A stretch of 64,000 nt of DNA from Lanius collurio (lineage: Eukaryota; Chordata; Aves; Passeriformes; Laniidae): assembly GCA_020086605.1 (NCBI GenBank), contig JACBWW010000040.1:5536729-5600728 (forward strand). The letters are read 5' to 3'. The notes below the pieces were generated by a model, which was not told where the DNA came from, did no database searches, and saw only the letters and a list, made by a program, of their open reading frames with translations. This document shows, one piece after another, positions 26,640-39,585 of this stretch. The translations under genes were made by a program, and so were the position numbers. The stretch's first letter is position 1, and the number at the start of each line of letters is the position of its first letter.

Positions 26640-29600
26640 TCACACAGAAATCTCAGCTTTACTCTGGTGCCTCCTGGTCACATAGAATTGTATCTTTTAA
26701 GTGTCCCTTGCTGCAAAGGCCCCAGGTCCCCTGCAAACCCACAGCCACTGAGAAACCACTGTATCCACAGAGCCACCTTTAGCTTCTCCCAGTTCTGCTG
26801 GGCCTCTGTTAAATGAACATTTACAGGACAAAATTAAAAAATACTATAAATGAAAATGCAAAGCTTCCCAGCAACATCAATATTTGTGCAAAAACCAGAG
26901 GGTCAAACTGACTGAGATGCCAAATACATGCACTAAAGGCACTCACCATCCCCACAACTCCCCACAGATGCTCATGGCCACTTAGCACATAAAATTGTAT
27001 TTCACAGGCTCCAATCATCAGATATTGAAGAGATATAGTTTAGAAAAGTTAGTTTAGGTGAGAATTTTAGTATTGGTACAGCAATCTCTAGTTAATAATA
27101 TATTGGCTTCCACCTGGGAAACTGCAGCATAGGCCAAACCTGAAAACTACATCTCCAGGAATTCTGAATCAGATCAAACCTCTCAATCATTTTTATGCTC
27201 ATCTAGTGCCTCGTTAGGAGGCAGTTATCCAACCTGTAAACTCCTCTTTTATGGGTTACTGTTCATGTGACTCAATCCCAAATTCAAATGGTGTTCCTCA
27301 GAGTACAGAAATAGAAGCTCTCACATTACTGAAGCCATTGAACCATTGAACATTTTCTTGCTCCAACTACAAAAGAGATGCCAAAACTCACAACAAAGAT
27401 CGATAGCCACATGAATATGTGGAGGAGCAGCCAACCCACAACTCTTCCTCCTCCCTGTGTGAGTGAAACCAACAGTCCCTGGTCTGGCTTTACGTGGGGT
27501 AAGTTTGGATGGAAAGGTGGGGGCTCCGAGAGACGTTTGGGCAGCAGGCCGGGCCAGGAAAGCAAGAGGGGCAGTAGGGCCACTCTCTCAGGCTGTTTCC
27601 AGCTCCTTGTCTCACTTCTCATCCTGCTGATGCTTCATTCCCTGCAATAGGAGCATCCTGGATGAACTGTGATGTGCACACAGCACCCAAAGCCTCTGTA
27701 AACAAAGCAGGAAAAACTACAAAACCAGGCAGCATCCAAGGGAAAAAGCAGTGAGATGTGCATAATTATCCATCTCTACGAGGAGCAATGGGGAGCGTTC
27801 CCCTGAGCAGGCAAGGGCAGAAGCTGGGGAACTGCCAGAAGAAGACAGGCCAACCTGGGCAAACAGTGTAGATTTAAAATTATCAGAACAAAAGGGGATT
27901 TTGGATTAATTTCCCTACACAGAGTGATTAAGATGTAGGACAGGCTATTAAATGCAGTAAAAGATGTTACAAGATTAATATGTCCTGGGGACTGAAACCA
28001 CCCTCTTGCTTCCAGAGCCCATTAAAGAGCCATGGTACAGTAATGCCTGCCTGTCCCTCCTGAGCTGGGTACATCTAAAGCAGGAAAGATGAGTATTTTG
28101 TAAAATTACTGCACCAGCAATCTCAGCACAGAACCTAATTCCAAGGAAAAATTAGCTCTATCCATTTCAGCTGGCAGCTACACAATAGCAGAGGAAAGGG
28201 CTGTCAGTACAGTCTCCATCTCCTCTGTAAGACTCTTTTGGAATGACTGGGGAAGGGATAATGAAAATAAATATTCAAATGACAAGGTATTTAAGCCAAA
28301 AATCTGTCAGTGCAAGCATGTCTCTCCCTAGGGACTCACACCTCCTGGGCTGCTCCCTCTGCAGCCAGAGCATCCAGGTCTCCAGACAAAATCCCTGTGA
28401 GGGGAAAGCCCCAAAAGGGACCTCTCAGAGGTCAGGAATCAGCCTGAGTGTCCAGCTCTAGCTGAAATCAGCACTCAACTACTTCAGCACTTCGGAAAAC
28501 TCTGCAGATGTCTCCTGCATGTTCCTGACAGCCCAAACATCCTGACCTTAGAGGCAGAATGATTCCTGTGCCAGAGCAGACCAGACATCACCTAACAGAG
28601 GATCCTGCTCCAGCTTCAGCTCATTAGTTCCCTAATTTCTGAAGATCTGTATGCCTGATTAATATCTCTGTGGTGCTGCTATGATGCTGGGATTATGGGA
28701 TAGTTCCAGTGAGACTTCTAGCAGCCAGGGCAGAGGGGACTCAGGTGCTGCAAGCCAAACCCTGCCACATTGCACTATCAGGCTTCCAAGATCTCCCAGG
28801 GATGGGGTTTAGGCCACTTTTAGGTATTTCCCTATCCACATGGTGAGATTCTTTCTGTCTCAGACCCACATTTTCCCCTGCCTTGTTGCCTTTCCTGCCT
28901 TCCTGAGATTTCTATTGCTACATCCTCCACTGTTGCAGCTGGGCTTGAGAACTACTCAATGACTGTGCTTTATTTTGTGAAAGTGCACAGGCACAAACCC
29001 ACATCATGGACTGATGCAGAACAACACTTCTGAGAGGCATAAACCACAGGAGCCTGTGTTTTGTCAGGGCTTCAGAGGAAGCCAAACACTCCACATAAAC
29101 AACTTTTGGTTTCTCAGTGCCTTTTCAGGGTTATTTCACTGCAGTCAACATACACTGCACTTACATTAACATGATGCTGATTAAAATACTCAAAATCTAC
29201 GAGTAATCTCAACACAAGTAACAAAGCACAGCACAAACTACTGAGAGCTTTACTAGGCACATTAACCTGCTATAAAGCTGTTAAATTAATGATTTAATTA
29301 ATGATTGTCTGATTTACCCCCAGACACAGCAAATGCCCCCTGTCCTCCCCTTTTCTGTTGGTTGTGGATCTGCAATGTCTTTGTAGCAAAAGCAGCTGAG
29401 ATTTCCCAAGTCAGCACATTCAATAGCCAGCTGCCCATTCCCTGGGCTGCACCAGAGACCCCAGGACAGCAGATGTGGCAGCTCCTGTAGGCTCCTGCTG
29501 CCTGGCAGCTCCCCCCTGAGGGAACTTCTCCCCAGCAATAGTGAAGCTGATCCTTAGGTGTAGATGTGAGTATCTTCCTAACCAAAGCTCAATGAAGTAC

Positions 29601-32600
29601 TTGCACTTTATCAGACTTCCAAGACTCAACTATCTCTCCATGCAGCCCTACCTAGAGGACTTCAATTGCCTTCCATGGAATGGTCTGTCCAATCTTGGGG
29701 ATGTGTGTCCATCCAAATCAGTTACCCAGCACAGCTATTCCCAAATCTGTGTCCCACTGTAAGCTGTCCCTCAAACTCAGGAATGGATGCCACTCCCGTT
29801 GGCTGCCCCTGCACCCTTGTCCTTTTACGTTCTGAGCACCATTTCATCCAACAGAGATGAAATCAGCCAAATGCAGGAAGTGCTCTAGAACCTGAAAATG
29901 GCAAATTAGCAGTTGCAATACTTATTCAAGTTTCTAAATCATCTGCATCCGTTTGCAGGGCTTTAGTGCTGTGTTCAGCACAAGGGCCTTCGGCATCCAA
30001 AGCTGGGATGACTCAGGGAGAGCAGTCAAACTTGAGAGCTCTCCCAGCTGCTTATCTTCATCATCAGAACAAAACAAACATTTTAAACGAGGTCTCCTCT
30101 GTTTATTTCCTGGTTACTTCACTAATGGGAAAGCAATTTACGCATTTCCTCTCCCCAAACACACAAATAACTGCACGGGGCTTTTGGTTACAAAGGCTGT
30201 TGGAAGCTGTGTGTCCTTCTCGCTGAGGTTTACACGGAGCAATCCATGACTAATCCTCTGTCCCTGGCACAAGGAGCTCCCCAGGGCCCTTTCTTGCCCC
30301 TCCTGGGCCACACAACACAGGCTGGGAGATGAGTCAGACTCAAAACTCAACTGCATGTGTTTGTGTGGACATGTGCACGTGAGGTGAGGGTCTTCCTATG
30401 AACTACCTACCCTCAAATTACCAGGATTTCATTCTGGTCACTCTGAAAGCTTCTTTTATGGAATTAAGAGGAGGAAGAATTTGCCCCATCAGCTGGCAAA
30501 AAGGTAGAAGAGACGTGTGAGCATTTCCCAAGCAGGTGGTAAAGTCCCACTTATCATGTCTGGTTAATACTACTAATGAAACTAAAATATAGTAATATTG
30601 TGAAATAGAATAAATTCCAGAAACTAAAAACTACTGACATTTTTCTCCACCAGCAGCTGCAAAGTAGGACTGGATCTCCTGAGATTTTTTAGAATGAAGA
30701 CAAAAAGAATTATTCCCAGGGATCTGGGCATAAAATACAGACATGACTTTAACTACAAACTGCAGGAGAACTCCACGTAAAACAGTTGGGGGGGGATTAC
30801 AAATAACATTATATTACATATGTATGACCACAGCAAGTCATGTTAGAGACACAACCAAACCAGCCTACCTACTGTTTTATTACAGAGGGATCAGCTCAGA
30901 TACTGTAGTGCTGTGGGCAAGAAAGGTAAAATCAGTGTATAAATGAGCTGTCAGGGCAGCTGCTGTAACGAAGCGCAGACAGCACCCCAAAAATTCTGGA
31001 GAAAATTGAGACATATAGATAACCTCAGAGGTTTAAGGCTAGAAAAATGCTATTAAAACAAAGCAGTCTGGCTTCCTGCCCTGCGGAGACAAAGGAATTT
31101 TGATAATAATTCCAGGAATGCCTGGTTTCCTTTTCGCTGCTGGAAGTGGATACAGTTGAAAGAAGTCTGTGGGCTTTTTCCTGTAAAGAAAATCTTGGCA
31201 GAAAAAATTGGACCAAAATTAAATTTACGAACAAGGTTTTTTGTGTGACTTAAGACACGAACATAAGATCTGTAGCAATAATATTGCTGGAAGCATATAT
31301 ATATATCATGGGTTTTGTGAGCCCGACAACCAGTTCAAATCCGTGCACACTGTTTCCTGCCATTCATCAGGACAACCCTGTTCCATGGAAATAACTTATG
31401 GAAATAGCAGGAGAAAACCTGTATCAATTACCCTCTGTCACCTTGTTTGGAGCATGCTGAGCACAAGGAGAAAACCCATCCACCCCAGCTGGAAAACCAC
31501 AGAACATCCCACAGTGTTCCCTGCATCCACCTGCTCTCCACGGGTATGGAATTGCCTCCGTGGCACCAAGATCTGTCACACTACAGTTGTTAACAGCATC
31601 TCTAAACCTTACACAAAAGATGACCCCCCAGCAGCTCCCTGGTATTTCCTACACAGCACCAAGCAATCCTAGCCTCATCTGAGGGTAGAGAGCCCTCAGC
31701 TCCAAACCCCACAGAAACTTCCAGTCCTAAGGAAGACACAAACATCTCAGAGTACAGGATTGGAGAGTAAAAGGAATCTCCTTTCCTCCCATTCTTCCTG
31801 GAGCTGCAATTACAACACACCAACCCCAGAAAGAGCTGGCACACAAAACAATACCTTCTTGGAAAGGTGCCAGGTGCTCAGGAAAATTATAAGCTCACTT
31901 TTCCCGTAGCATAAACACATTTCAAGGAGGTTCCCTGAAAAACAACAGCAGCAGCAGCTCCTCTGGTGGAGCAGCCACTGAGAGCTCCACACTTGCCTAC
32001 CTGGCCAGCCTGCTCTCCCCAAGGAAAAGGGCATTTTCTGAGACAGCTGGAATAACCCTTTCTTGGGCACTCAGGTGCCAGTTCTGGTGGGAACTGACCT
32101 CTTCCAGCAGTGGCAAGTCCCACCATTCCTCATCAGCCAAACTGTGACCAAAGCACTTGGGCAGCAAGTGGAGTGAGAAGTGATGGGAACTGCTCCATTT
32201 GTTCTGTTTGCCAGGCTTTGGGCTGGTTTGGGGTTTGGTTTGGTTGTAACTTTTTTTTGTCCCACTGCTACAAATAGGCAGAAGGCAAAAAAGGCATTTA
32301 ACATATCTCTAGCCCATAATCCAGGAAGCAGTAGGGAATTTTGCCATCTCGTCCCGCTCCCACACTTGTTTGTTCAAAGACAATATTCCCAGGTCTCATT
32401 TTCCCATTTTGGTAAGGGAATGCCTGCAGAGGCAGCTGACACAGTTGGCTGAGTTTTGCTGAGAGCATTTGTTCTACAATGACCAGGCTGGCTCCACAGT
32501 CAGCACCCAGGGACAATTTACACTGGGCAGGACAGCGAGGAAAGTGCTCCCATTGCAGAACACAAGTGGTGACAAGTGGGGGGTGTTAGAAGGCCATGGG

Positions 32601-34484
32601 CTTTTCCTGGTTTTAGTTATACCCACACTTCCAGGAACACTGACTCCAAGGGATGCTTCCCACCATCAGAGAAAGAGGAAAACAAACGACAGGATCAAAC
32701 CAGGCTCACCCAGGTGCATGACTTTGGCAGCCCTTTTCGGTGGGGTCTCTAAAAAGGCCTGAGAGCTGCCTGGCTAACATTTTAATGAAACATTCATCAT
32801 TTCCACCTAAACATCAAAAGTGATACTTAAAAGCCATCGAGCCTTGTGTCACTTCCAGATTTGCTTGCTGATGACTGCCCTTACTGAGGACATTTTATAT
32901 TTTGATGAAAATCCTTCTGCTTGAGTTAAGCATGAACACACAAGTTACTGCTCTGTCTTAGAATATGAGATTAAAGGGTCACATCTCTAAAGGAACTTTT
33001 AGTAAGAGAAAGATTATGGGATAGACTCACATCTGTATTAGAAGCTTTTAGAAAGGAAAGATAGGATAGCAGAGTCAAAGAAAGGAAACTTGACCTCAGT
33101 TTGAACTAACAAATGAGACAAATCTCTTCTTGTGGAAGTCAGAGGAATGCAGACCTGTTTGGGAAAGTAAAATCAGGGGAAGTGAGTAACAATCAGCAAT
33201 CTTGTTTTCAGAAAAGCACCTTATCTTTACTACCTCATTCTTAACATAAACACAATAATTGTTATGCAGCAGTAAAGAACTCCCTGTAAAGAAGCTGTGT
33301 TTTTTTCTTGCCACCCATTACACCCAAAGTCTACAATCCCTTGAGCATCAAGCATTTGCCACTGGCCACTGCAAATGTTGGCAGTGGCCAATTTTGTTTC
33401 AGGGTAATTGTTCACTGTGTCATGTCAATGCCTACTTTGCTCTCCTTGTTCTTGCCAAAGCCCAAATAACATCCACTGCCGGGGCTGAGTTCACAGAACA
33501 AGCAGCAGAGTACATTTCAGAACCACAAAATAATACATTAGAATAAATTGAAAATGTTTTCTGTTGAAAACTCTTCCCTTCCAACAATAGCCGCCTCAGT
33601 TCATAATTCCCAGGTGTTCAGCCACTCCCTGTCTCACAGGGATTTCCCAGGAACAGGACATCCCATCATAGACACAAATTACTCCAAGATCCAAATCAGT
33701 TTTTCTAGTCTTCAATCAGAGACACTTCACTCTTCAATGTTTAACACACTGACCAAGGACTAATGCAGGACACTTGTGATTTGAATATCAATTTTTAAAG
33801 TGCTTCTGAAGTCTCAAGATGCTCTTCCCACTAAAATTCAGCCCATGCTTAACCTATTTACATAGTCTTTCATCTCCCTCTTGTATGAACATTCAATCAA
33901 ATCTGCTGAGTCAGATAAACCTCTTTACAGGAAAAGAGATATTTATCCTTTGGATTCAGGCTTGAAAAATATAATGGAAACCACAAGTTTTCACAAATTC
34001 TGTAGTAAATGCTGATATTCTGGGGAAACGTCTTTGTGAGTTATTATTTGCTGCCTGGGGAGCATATCTGAGGAAATTCTGCATCACAGAAAAGCTTTCC
34101 CATGCTGTAAAAAGATAATTTCCCATACTGTACATCGTAACTTCTCAAATTAAATTCCTTTTCCTGTTGAAATACCGAATCAAACCCACCCAGCCTCCAG
34201 TTCATTTAGGGCACTGAGCAGATCACATGTCAAGCCAAAGTCACTTTGACCCTAGGAAAAAAGGAGAGTGTTGAATCAGCGGTGTCATCCACGAGATTAA
34301 ATTTGCCTCTAATCCAATCAGACACAGCACTGACTTTGCCCTACATGTCAAGCACCCCCTCCCAGTCTGTTAACGATGGCTATTTCATTAAACGGTGCTG
34401 GTTCATAATTCCCAGTTCCTGTCTCAGCACCAATTCAAAGGCAGTTTAAATTCCACATCCCCTTGCTGATGTGTATCTCTGTGA
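26640..34484 (-). other. CCDC85A long intron; no gene
   Basis: Only chance frames are seen. Small structures include an (AT)6 run at 31295-31306 and a 10-bp perfect stem-loop at 33363-33390. G-run GGGGGGG occurs near 30788. Confidence 0.6.
33363..33390. repeat. Short perfect stem-loop
   Basis: TGGCCACTGC (33363-33372) pairs with GCAGTGGCCA (33381-33390) around an 8-base loop AAATGTTG. The stem is too short for a microRNA precursor. Confidence 0.8.
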
Positions 34485-34702
34485 GCGGCTGCCCCGCCAC
34501 CCCTGGCAGGGTGCAGTGCCACGAAGCACTTCCCTTGGCACAGGGCAGTCAAATGGCTCCCAAAGCCTCGGAGATGACGGATGTGGGAGCACCAGGAGCC
34601 GGACACCGCGCGTGAGCCGTGGCCAAGCCGAGTGCGGCCGCTCTGCCAGCATGAGGAGGGAGCCAGGTGAACACAGCACAGGGGTGAGCAACCTGCTCTG
34701 CG
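34485..34702. other. CpG-rich block in the long intron
   Basis: I count about 14 CpG in 218 bases, including CCGCGCG, against near absence in the flanks. Open frames cross it on both strands (about 85-110 codons) but none resembles a known protein. It could be an intragenic promoter or enhancer, or a remnant of GC-rich sequence. Confidence 0.6.
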
Positions 34703-37700
34703 ACTGCTGGGCAGAGGGGAGTGGGTAAATATGGTATTTATATAGGGCAATATTTGTATTCTGTATGTATATCGACACGTTCACTTAAGGGGGCAGCTGG
34801 GCACAGGTTCAGCTGCTCCTTCTCCTCTCTGTGCCAGTGCTGCTGTAACTTGGTGGTCACCAAGCCCCAAGGAAGGCCAGGTTTCCTCCTTCCAGAGTTT
34901 CCCTATCAGCCAGTTTAAATCCCCAAAGCAGGAACCAAAAGGAGGGACAAATGTGGCCTCTGCCCCATGCCCACCCCGCTGTAAATACTGTGAGGTTCAC
35001 ACTGTGAGCTGAACCCTCAGAGCAGGGCAGGGGCAGCTCTCCCGGGACAATCTCCTCCCCTCTCCAGCAGCCTGGAATGGATATTATGGACTGGTGTATC
35101 TGTTCTTCCTGCTGCAAGTCAGTTCCCAAACACCAGCCTTTACCTGCTAACTATGGAGTTCCCATTTTTCACCAGGAATTGCCCCTCACCTGCTGCTCCA
35201 GACTTCAAAAGCACTTAAACCCTTCTTACCCAGAGCTCAGTCTCCCAAAGCACAGGGAGCAAGTCACTTCACACTGTATTTAATTCCTCCTGGCCCTGGG
35301 AAGCGCAGCATTAAAGTTAACCAAGTGAAAGAGAAACGAAGGATGTTGTTACTCAAAACATCCAAGTTTTACAAGTTGTATTTCTTCACTGTGAGATTAC
35401 TTCACAGCTGTCATTCATTTGTTAAATCTCCTCTGTGAAAGGACTGCAGAAAAATTATGTTGATTTGAAATGCCACCTTTAAGGAGCCTCATACCAAGTT
35501 TAAGCTCAGTTAGCTCATACCACACTAAATTGAAAATCTGTTGAAGGAAAGATGAGTATGACTGAATTGCAGTTTTCATAATGGCAATAGCACATAATCA
35601 AAGGCAGGATTGCTGTCCCCAGCAGAATTCTCTCTAGAAAAAAATCTGTTTCATTGTAACAGGACAGGTTAATTACTTTTTGCCCCCCAATAAAATTACT
35701 TTTATATAGTTTTTGCTTATTACATTAGAACAAATGATGCATGGACAATTTTAAACATGATTTCTCTCTTCATGAAGACAATCAATTAGCAAACTCCCAA
35801 GTCCTTTTGCAGTTTTTATTCTGGGCTTACTTGAAATTTTCTCTTCAGATTTACCCCATTCTCATTACTCTCATTGCCTGATAATTTCTGAGACTGGAAA
35901 TTAATAAACAAGTAATTAAGTAACTTCCTTACATCTTCATATCACCCATTAACATAAATTACTACCTTGAACACTTAAAAATGTGCCAACAAAAACACCA
36001 GAAAGCCCACAGAAAGCAGTAAGAGGGGACATCTGCCTCCAAGTCCTCAAAATTTTGTTCCTCTCTCCTTGTCAAACACATCTCTTATATTTGACATGTT
36101 TATCAGCTGGATAAATATGCACATTGTTAAACTTCACACTCAGAAGCATCACTCTGACCCTGGGGCAGACATTCACATTGTATATTTTTGCAGCTGGAGG
36201 ACCCACAGAAGGGAAATATGCTTTGAAAAAGGCAGCCAGGTCGAGGCCATATGAATGAAGATTTAATATTACGATTTATTTAAGCAAAACAAATTTTTTC
36301 AATAATGAAAAGGCCCACAAAAATAACATTCCAATGAAGTTAGATCCTGTTGCAAAGGAAGGTGAGGGGACAAGTTTCAAAGGAGTGAAAAAGTCCATTT
36401 TCAAGTGTGCCATTTAGGGCCTTTTTCGGGGGGTTAGAATTCACACAGAAACATCTTGAATGCTAATTAATCCAGCACAAGAAGGGGCTGTCCTGGGCCA
36501 TAACGTGGCTGGTCACATCTATTATTTGTCTGACCTGTCACTGGTACTTCTGCCATTTTGACTGTTGCCCTGCATCCCCCTTTGCAGCCAGCCAGGGATT
36601 CAAGAGCTGTTTCTTTCCATGGGTATTTTCAGCAATTGTCCCCCACATTTCTGCTCCTAACTGGCCTGTTTTGTTATAGGAACAAGTTGTAACCCTTCCA
36701 AATGCTCCTTTCAAAATGGGAATTACCCATATTTATTCCTGGAATGTGTCCCATCTCCAGAGAGAAAATGTCTAATTACTCCATTCATTTCAGAGATTAT
36801 TCACTCACTCATTTAGCTCCAAGGGAAGTGAGTACTCGTGGCATTTTCTTTTAAAGGCTTCTAATTCTGATAGTGTCACAAATGTAATGAGCATTATGAT
36901 ATGAATGACCATGACATATATTTTCTGTAATAAACCAGTTCAAGCAATGTCCCCATCCTAAAGAGCCACAATAGGAAGCTCTATGGATGATTAATATGCA
37001 GGGGATGAAGGAAAATTTGGTCCTGATTTATTTACTTGAATTAGTAAATGCAAGCAGGTGTGAAGGGAAGCAATTTTCCAAAAAAAAAGCAGGAAAAGCT
37101 CTGTATTCTTTATTCTCTCTCTGGATCATGTGTCAGAAAACCATAAAAGCTTTTGAGCTTTTAGAAAAATAAAAAGCCAACACATAAAAGCTGCTTTATA
37201 TTACAGGAGCTGTGAAGTCAGTGCCTGAAATGATGGGTGGCTGCCCCAACTCCATCCTGGATGTGCTGTCAGTGGGGAACTTGGTCACAGCTGCCCCAAA
37301 GTTGTGAACAGTCTGCAAACAGCCTCGCCCACAGCCCCCAGGCCTCTGGCAAACGGGAACACAGCAGAGCCACAGCTCTTCTCGAGGGTCTGGACCTCAC
37401 ACACCCACCCTTGGAGCAGAAAGTTGATGGCTCTGAAGAGTGCCACGCAAGTGCCCACCACGGTGGCTCTGCCACCCACAGGCACCTCTGGGTTCAAGAT
37501 GGATTTGAAACATTCAGACGCCTTTAGTAGGACTTGGGTGGAATTCGGGGGGCCATATCCAAACTGTGCTCTTTAGGTGCACTGACTTGGGCTCCCTGGA
37601 TAGAGAGAAGGCTGAGAAGGGAATTCACCAGCACAGGAATGTCACAGGGCAGCCCTGCTGCAGCACTGCCACTGCTTTTCTCTGTGGTTCCTCCCACTGC

Positions 37701-38190
37701 AGCTCAGGGAAAGCACAACAACCTGATTTTCACTCTAAGTTATCTAGAGACCATACAAAATAAGTACACTTATTTGCATTTCCACACAACTGCTGTGTTA
37801 ATAATTGCTCCAGGCATTATAAGAGGAATTCTGGCTTGTGTCAAGAAGCAGAGCCTGGCTGAAGGGACAGGAGATGTTCCCAAGAGCAGAACACACATTT
37901 TCATTGGCATCAGCAAACATGGGAGCTACTCCTGGGCTGAGACACAAACTCCCCTTGTAAATCACAGGAGCTCTCCATTGCTCTTTCCCTCCTCCAGAGC
38001 CAACCCCTCCCCCAAAGGGACTCGCACTGCCTGTTTGCACCCTGCAATACACAGACAGTGACCACACCACCAGGACACATTCCCTAGGAAAGAGCCCCCC
38101 GCATCCAGCACAGGCTTGGCTCACAGTAACCCTTCCACTTCTGTAAGGATCAACCTAATGGGACATTTATGGTGTAAGTGCTGTTTATAG

Positions 38191-38228
38191 CCACTGCAAA
38201 TGCTGACATCCACTGTAAATGCTGACAG
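38191..38228. repeat. 19-bp tandem duplication
   Basis: CCACTGCAAATGCTGACAT is followed by CCACTGTAAATGCTGACAG, with two differences in 19. Confidence 0.95.
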
Positions 38229-39547
38229 CAATTTGTTGTTTATTAAGTTATAGGTCTCATTTTCAAAGGCAGCCAAGTGCCAGCTTTGTTCCCATTAAAG
38301 CCATGAAGAAAAATCTCCCTTGGTTTCAGAAGAGTCAGACAAAGACTCAAGACTTTTAAAAACTCCTAATTATATAGAGATGCAAAACCACACTGAAACA
38401 AAATGAGACTACAAAAACTGAAAACGCTCAAACAATTCTTTAAGTTTACATAAACCCCAATTTTGCAGTTTGCAGGTATTTCACATCAAAGCCATAACAG
38501 ATGTGAAAGCCAAAAGGAGCAAGAGAGAGTTAACTGAGATCCATGACTCTCCTGTTTCTTAAATCCAGATATAGTGCAGAATGACTGAGTCTTAACTTTG
38601 CCCTGAAGTATAATACACAATACAACATTTCTCATGGAAGAAGTATCTCTGTCTTGTGGCAGTAGCATGTAATATCTAAATTCTATGAATATTTAAGAAA
38701 ACATTAATAGGTACCTTAAACAAACAATAAGTGTCATGAAAAGAGCATCACATACATGTTTTAAAACCCTTAACTGAAAGTGCAATAAAGCACTTGCAGG
38801 AAGTAATTTCTACTTTCACAAAAGAGTCTACAGCGTGTTTGCAGCAGTAGCTGAACACACATTCAGAGCTGGCATCAAGAGGACAAAGGTTTAGCCATGG
38901 ATCACAGTTCCCAGGACAAACCCAACAAGAAATCCCAGTTTATTTCAAAAGTATCTCCCATTCCATTGCTAGCACAACACCCTCAGATATCTAGGTAGAC
39001 CCAAGGGGATAGATCCCAAAACATCTGAAAACAAAAAACCTTTCAGCACCTAAAAGAGCTGCAAGCAGCAGCTGGAATTCCCACAGAGCCAACAGGACTT
39101 CCTTGCCCTCAAGGCAAAAGTAACAGTAACAGACATCTAATAAATTACTGTTACTAAAATAACCCCTACAAAGGTATCAGGTAAACCAGGGGCTCTTAAA
39201 ATGCAAGGAGGCTCTTGCAGATTCAGGTATCCCACAGCCCAAACTGCAGGTAAGGGAACAGCCCAACTTCACTGCCAGGACACCAGAGACCTCACACAGC
39301 AGCTCTCTCCACAGAATAAATGGTTCAGTGTTGAGTTAGAAACCTCCAGAAATAGAACTTTGAGATTATAATTTTCACATTCCCTTGGTTAAGGTATTGC
39401 TCTAAAAAGAAACTGCTGAAGAGAGATCTATCACTGAATTAAAAATTCAGGGCAGGTAAGTTCCATGCAGAACGTCTATGTATTCAAGAGACCCATTTAT
39501 TCCATGCAGTTATATTTCTCCCTGAGCTTCCTTTTCATGAAACTGTA

Positions 39548-39585
39548 TTTAGAATTAATAGGATTTAGAATTATATTTAGAATTA
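39548..39585. repeat. Short interspersed triplicate of TTTAGAATTA
   Basis: Three copies of TTTAGAATTA occur within 38 bases with variable spacers; a small local slippage product. Confidence 0.85.

Noticed and set aside
31313..31360. CAGTTCAAATCCGTG resembling a tRNA T-arm.
   Set aside because: No matching acceptor, D or anticodon arms on either side.
33363..33390. Stem-loop as a microRNA precursor.
   Set aside because: The stem is only 10 bp and does not extend; precursors need roughly 25-35 paired bases.
37534..38061. 175-codon plus-strand frame.
   Set aside because: No homology recognised, no splice or promoter context; consistent with a chance frame in moderately GC-rich intron.
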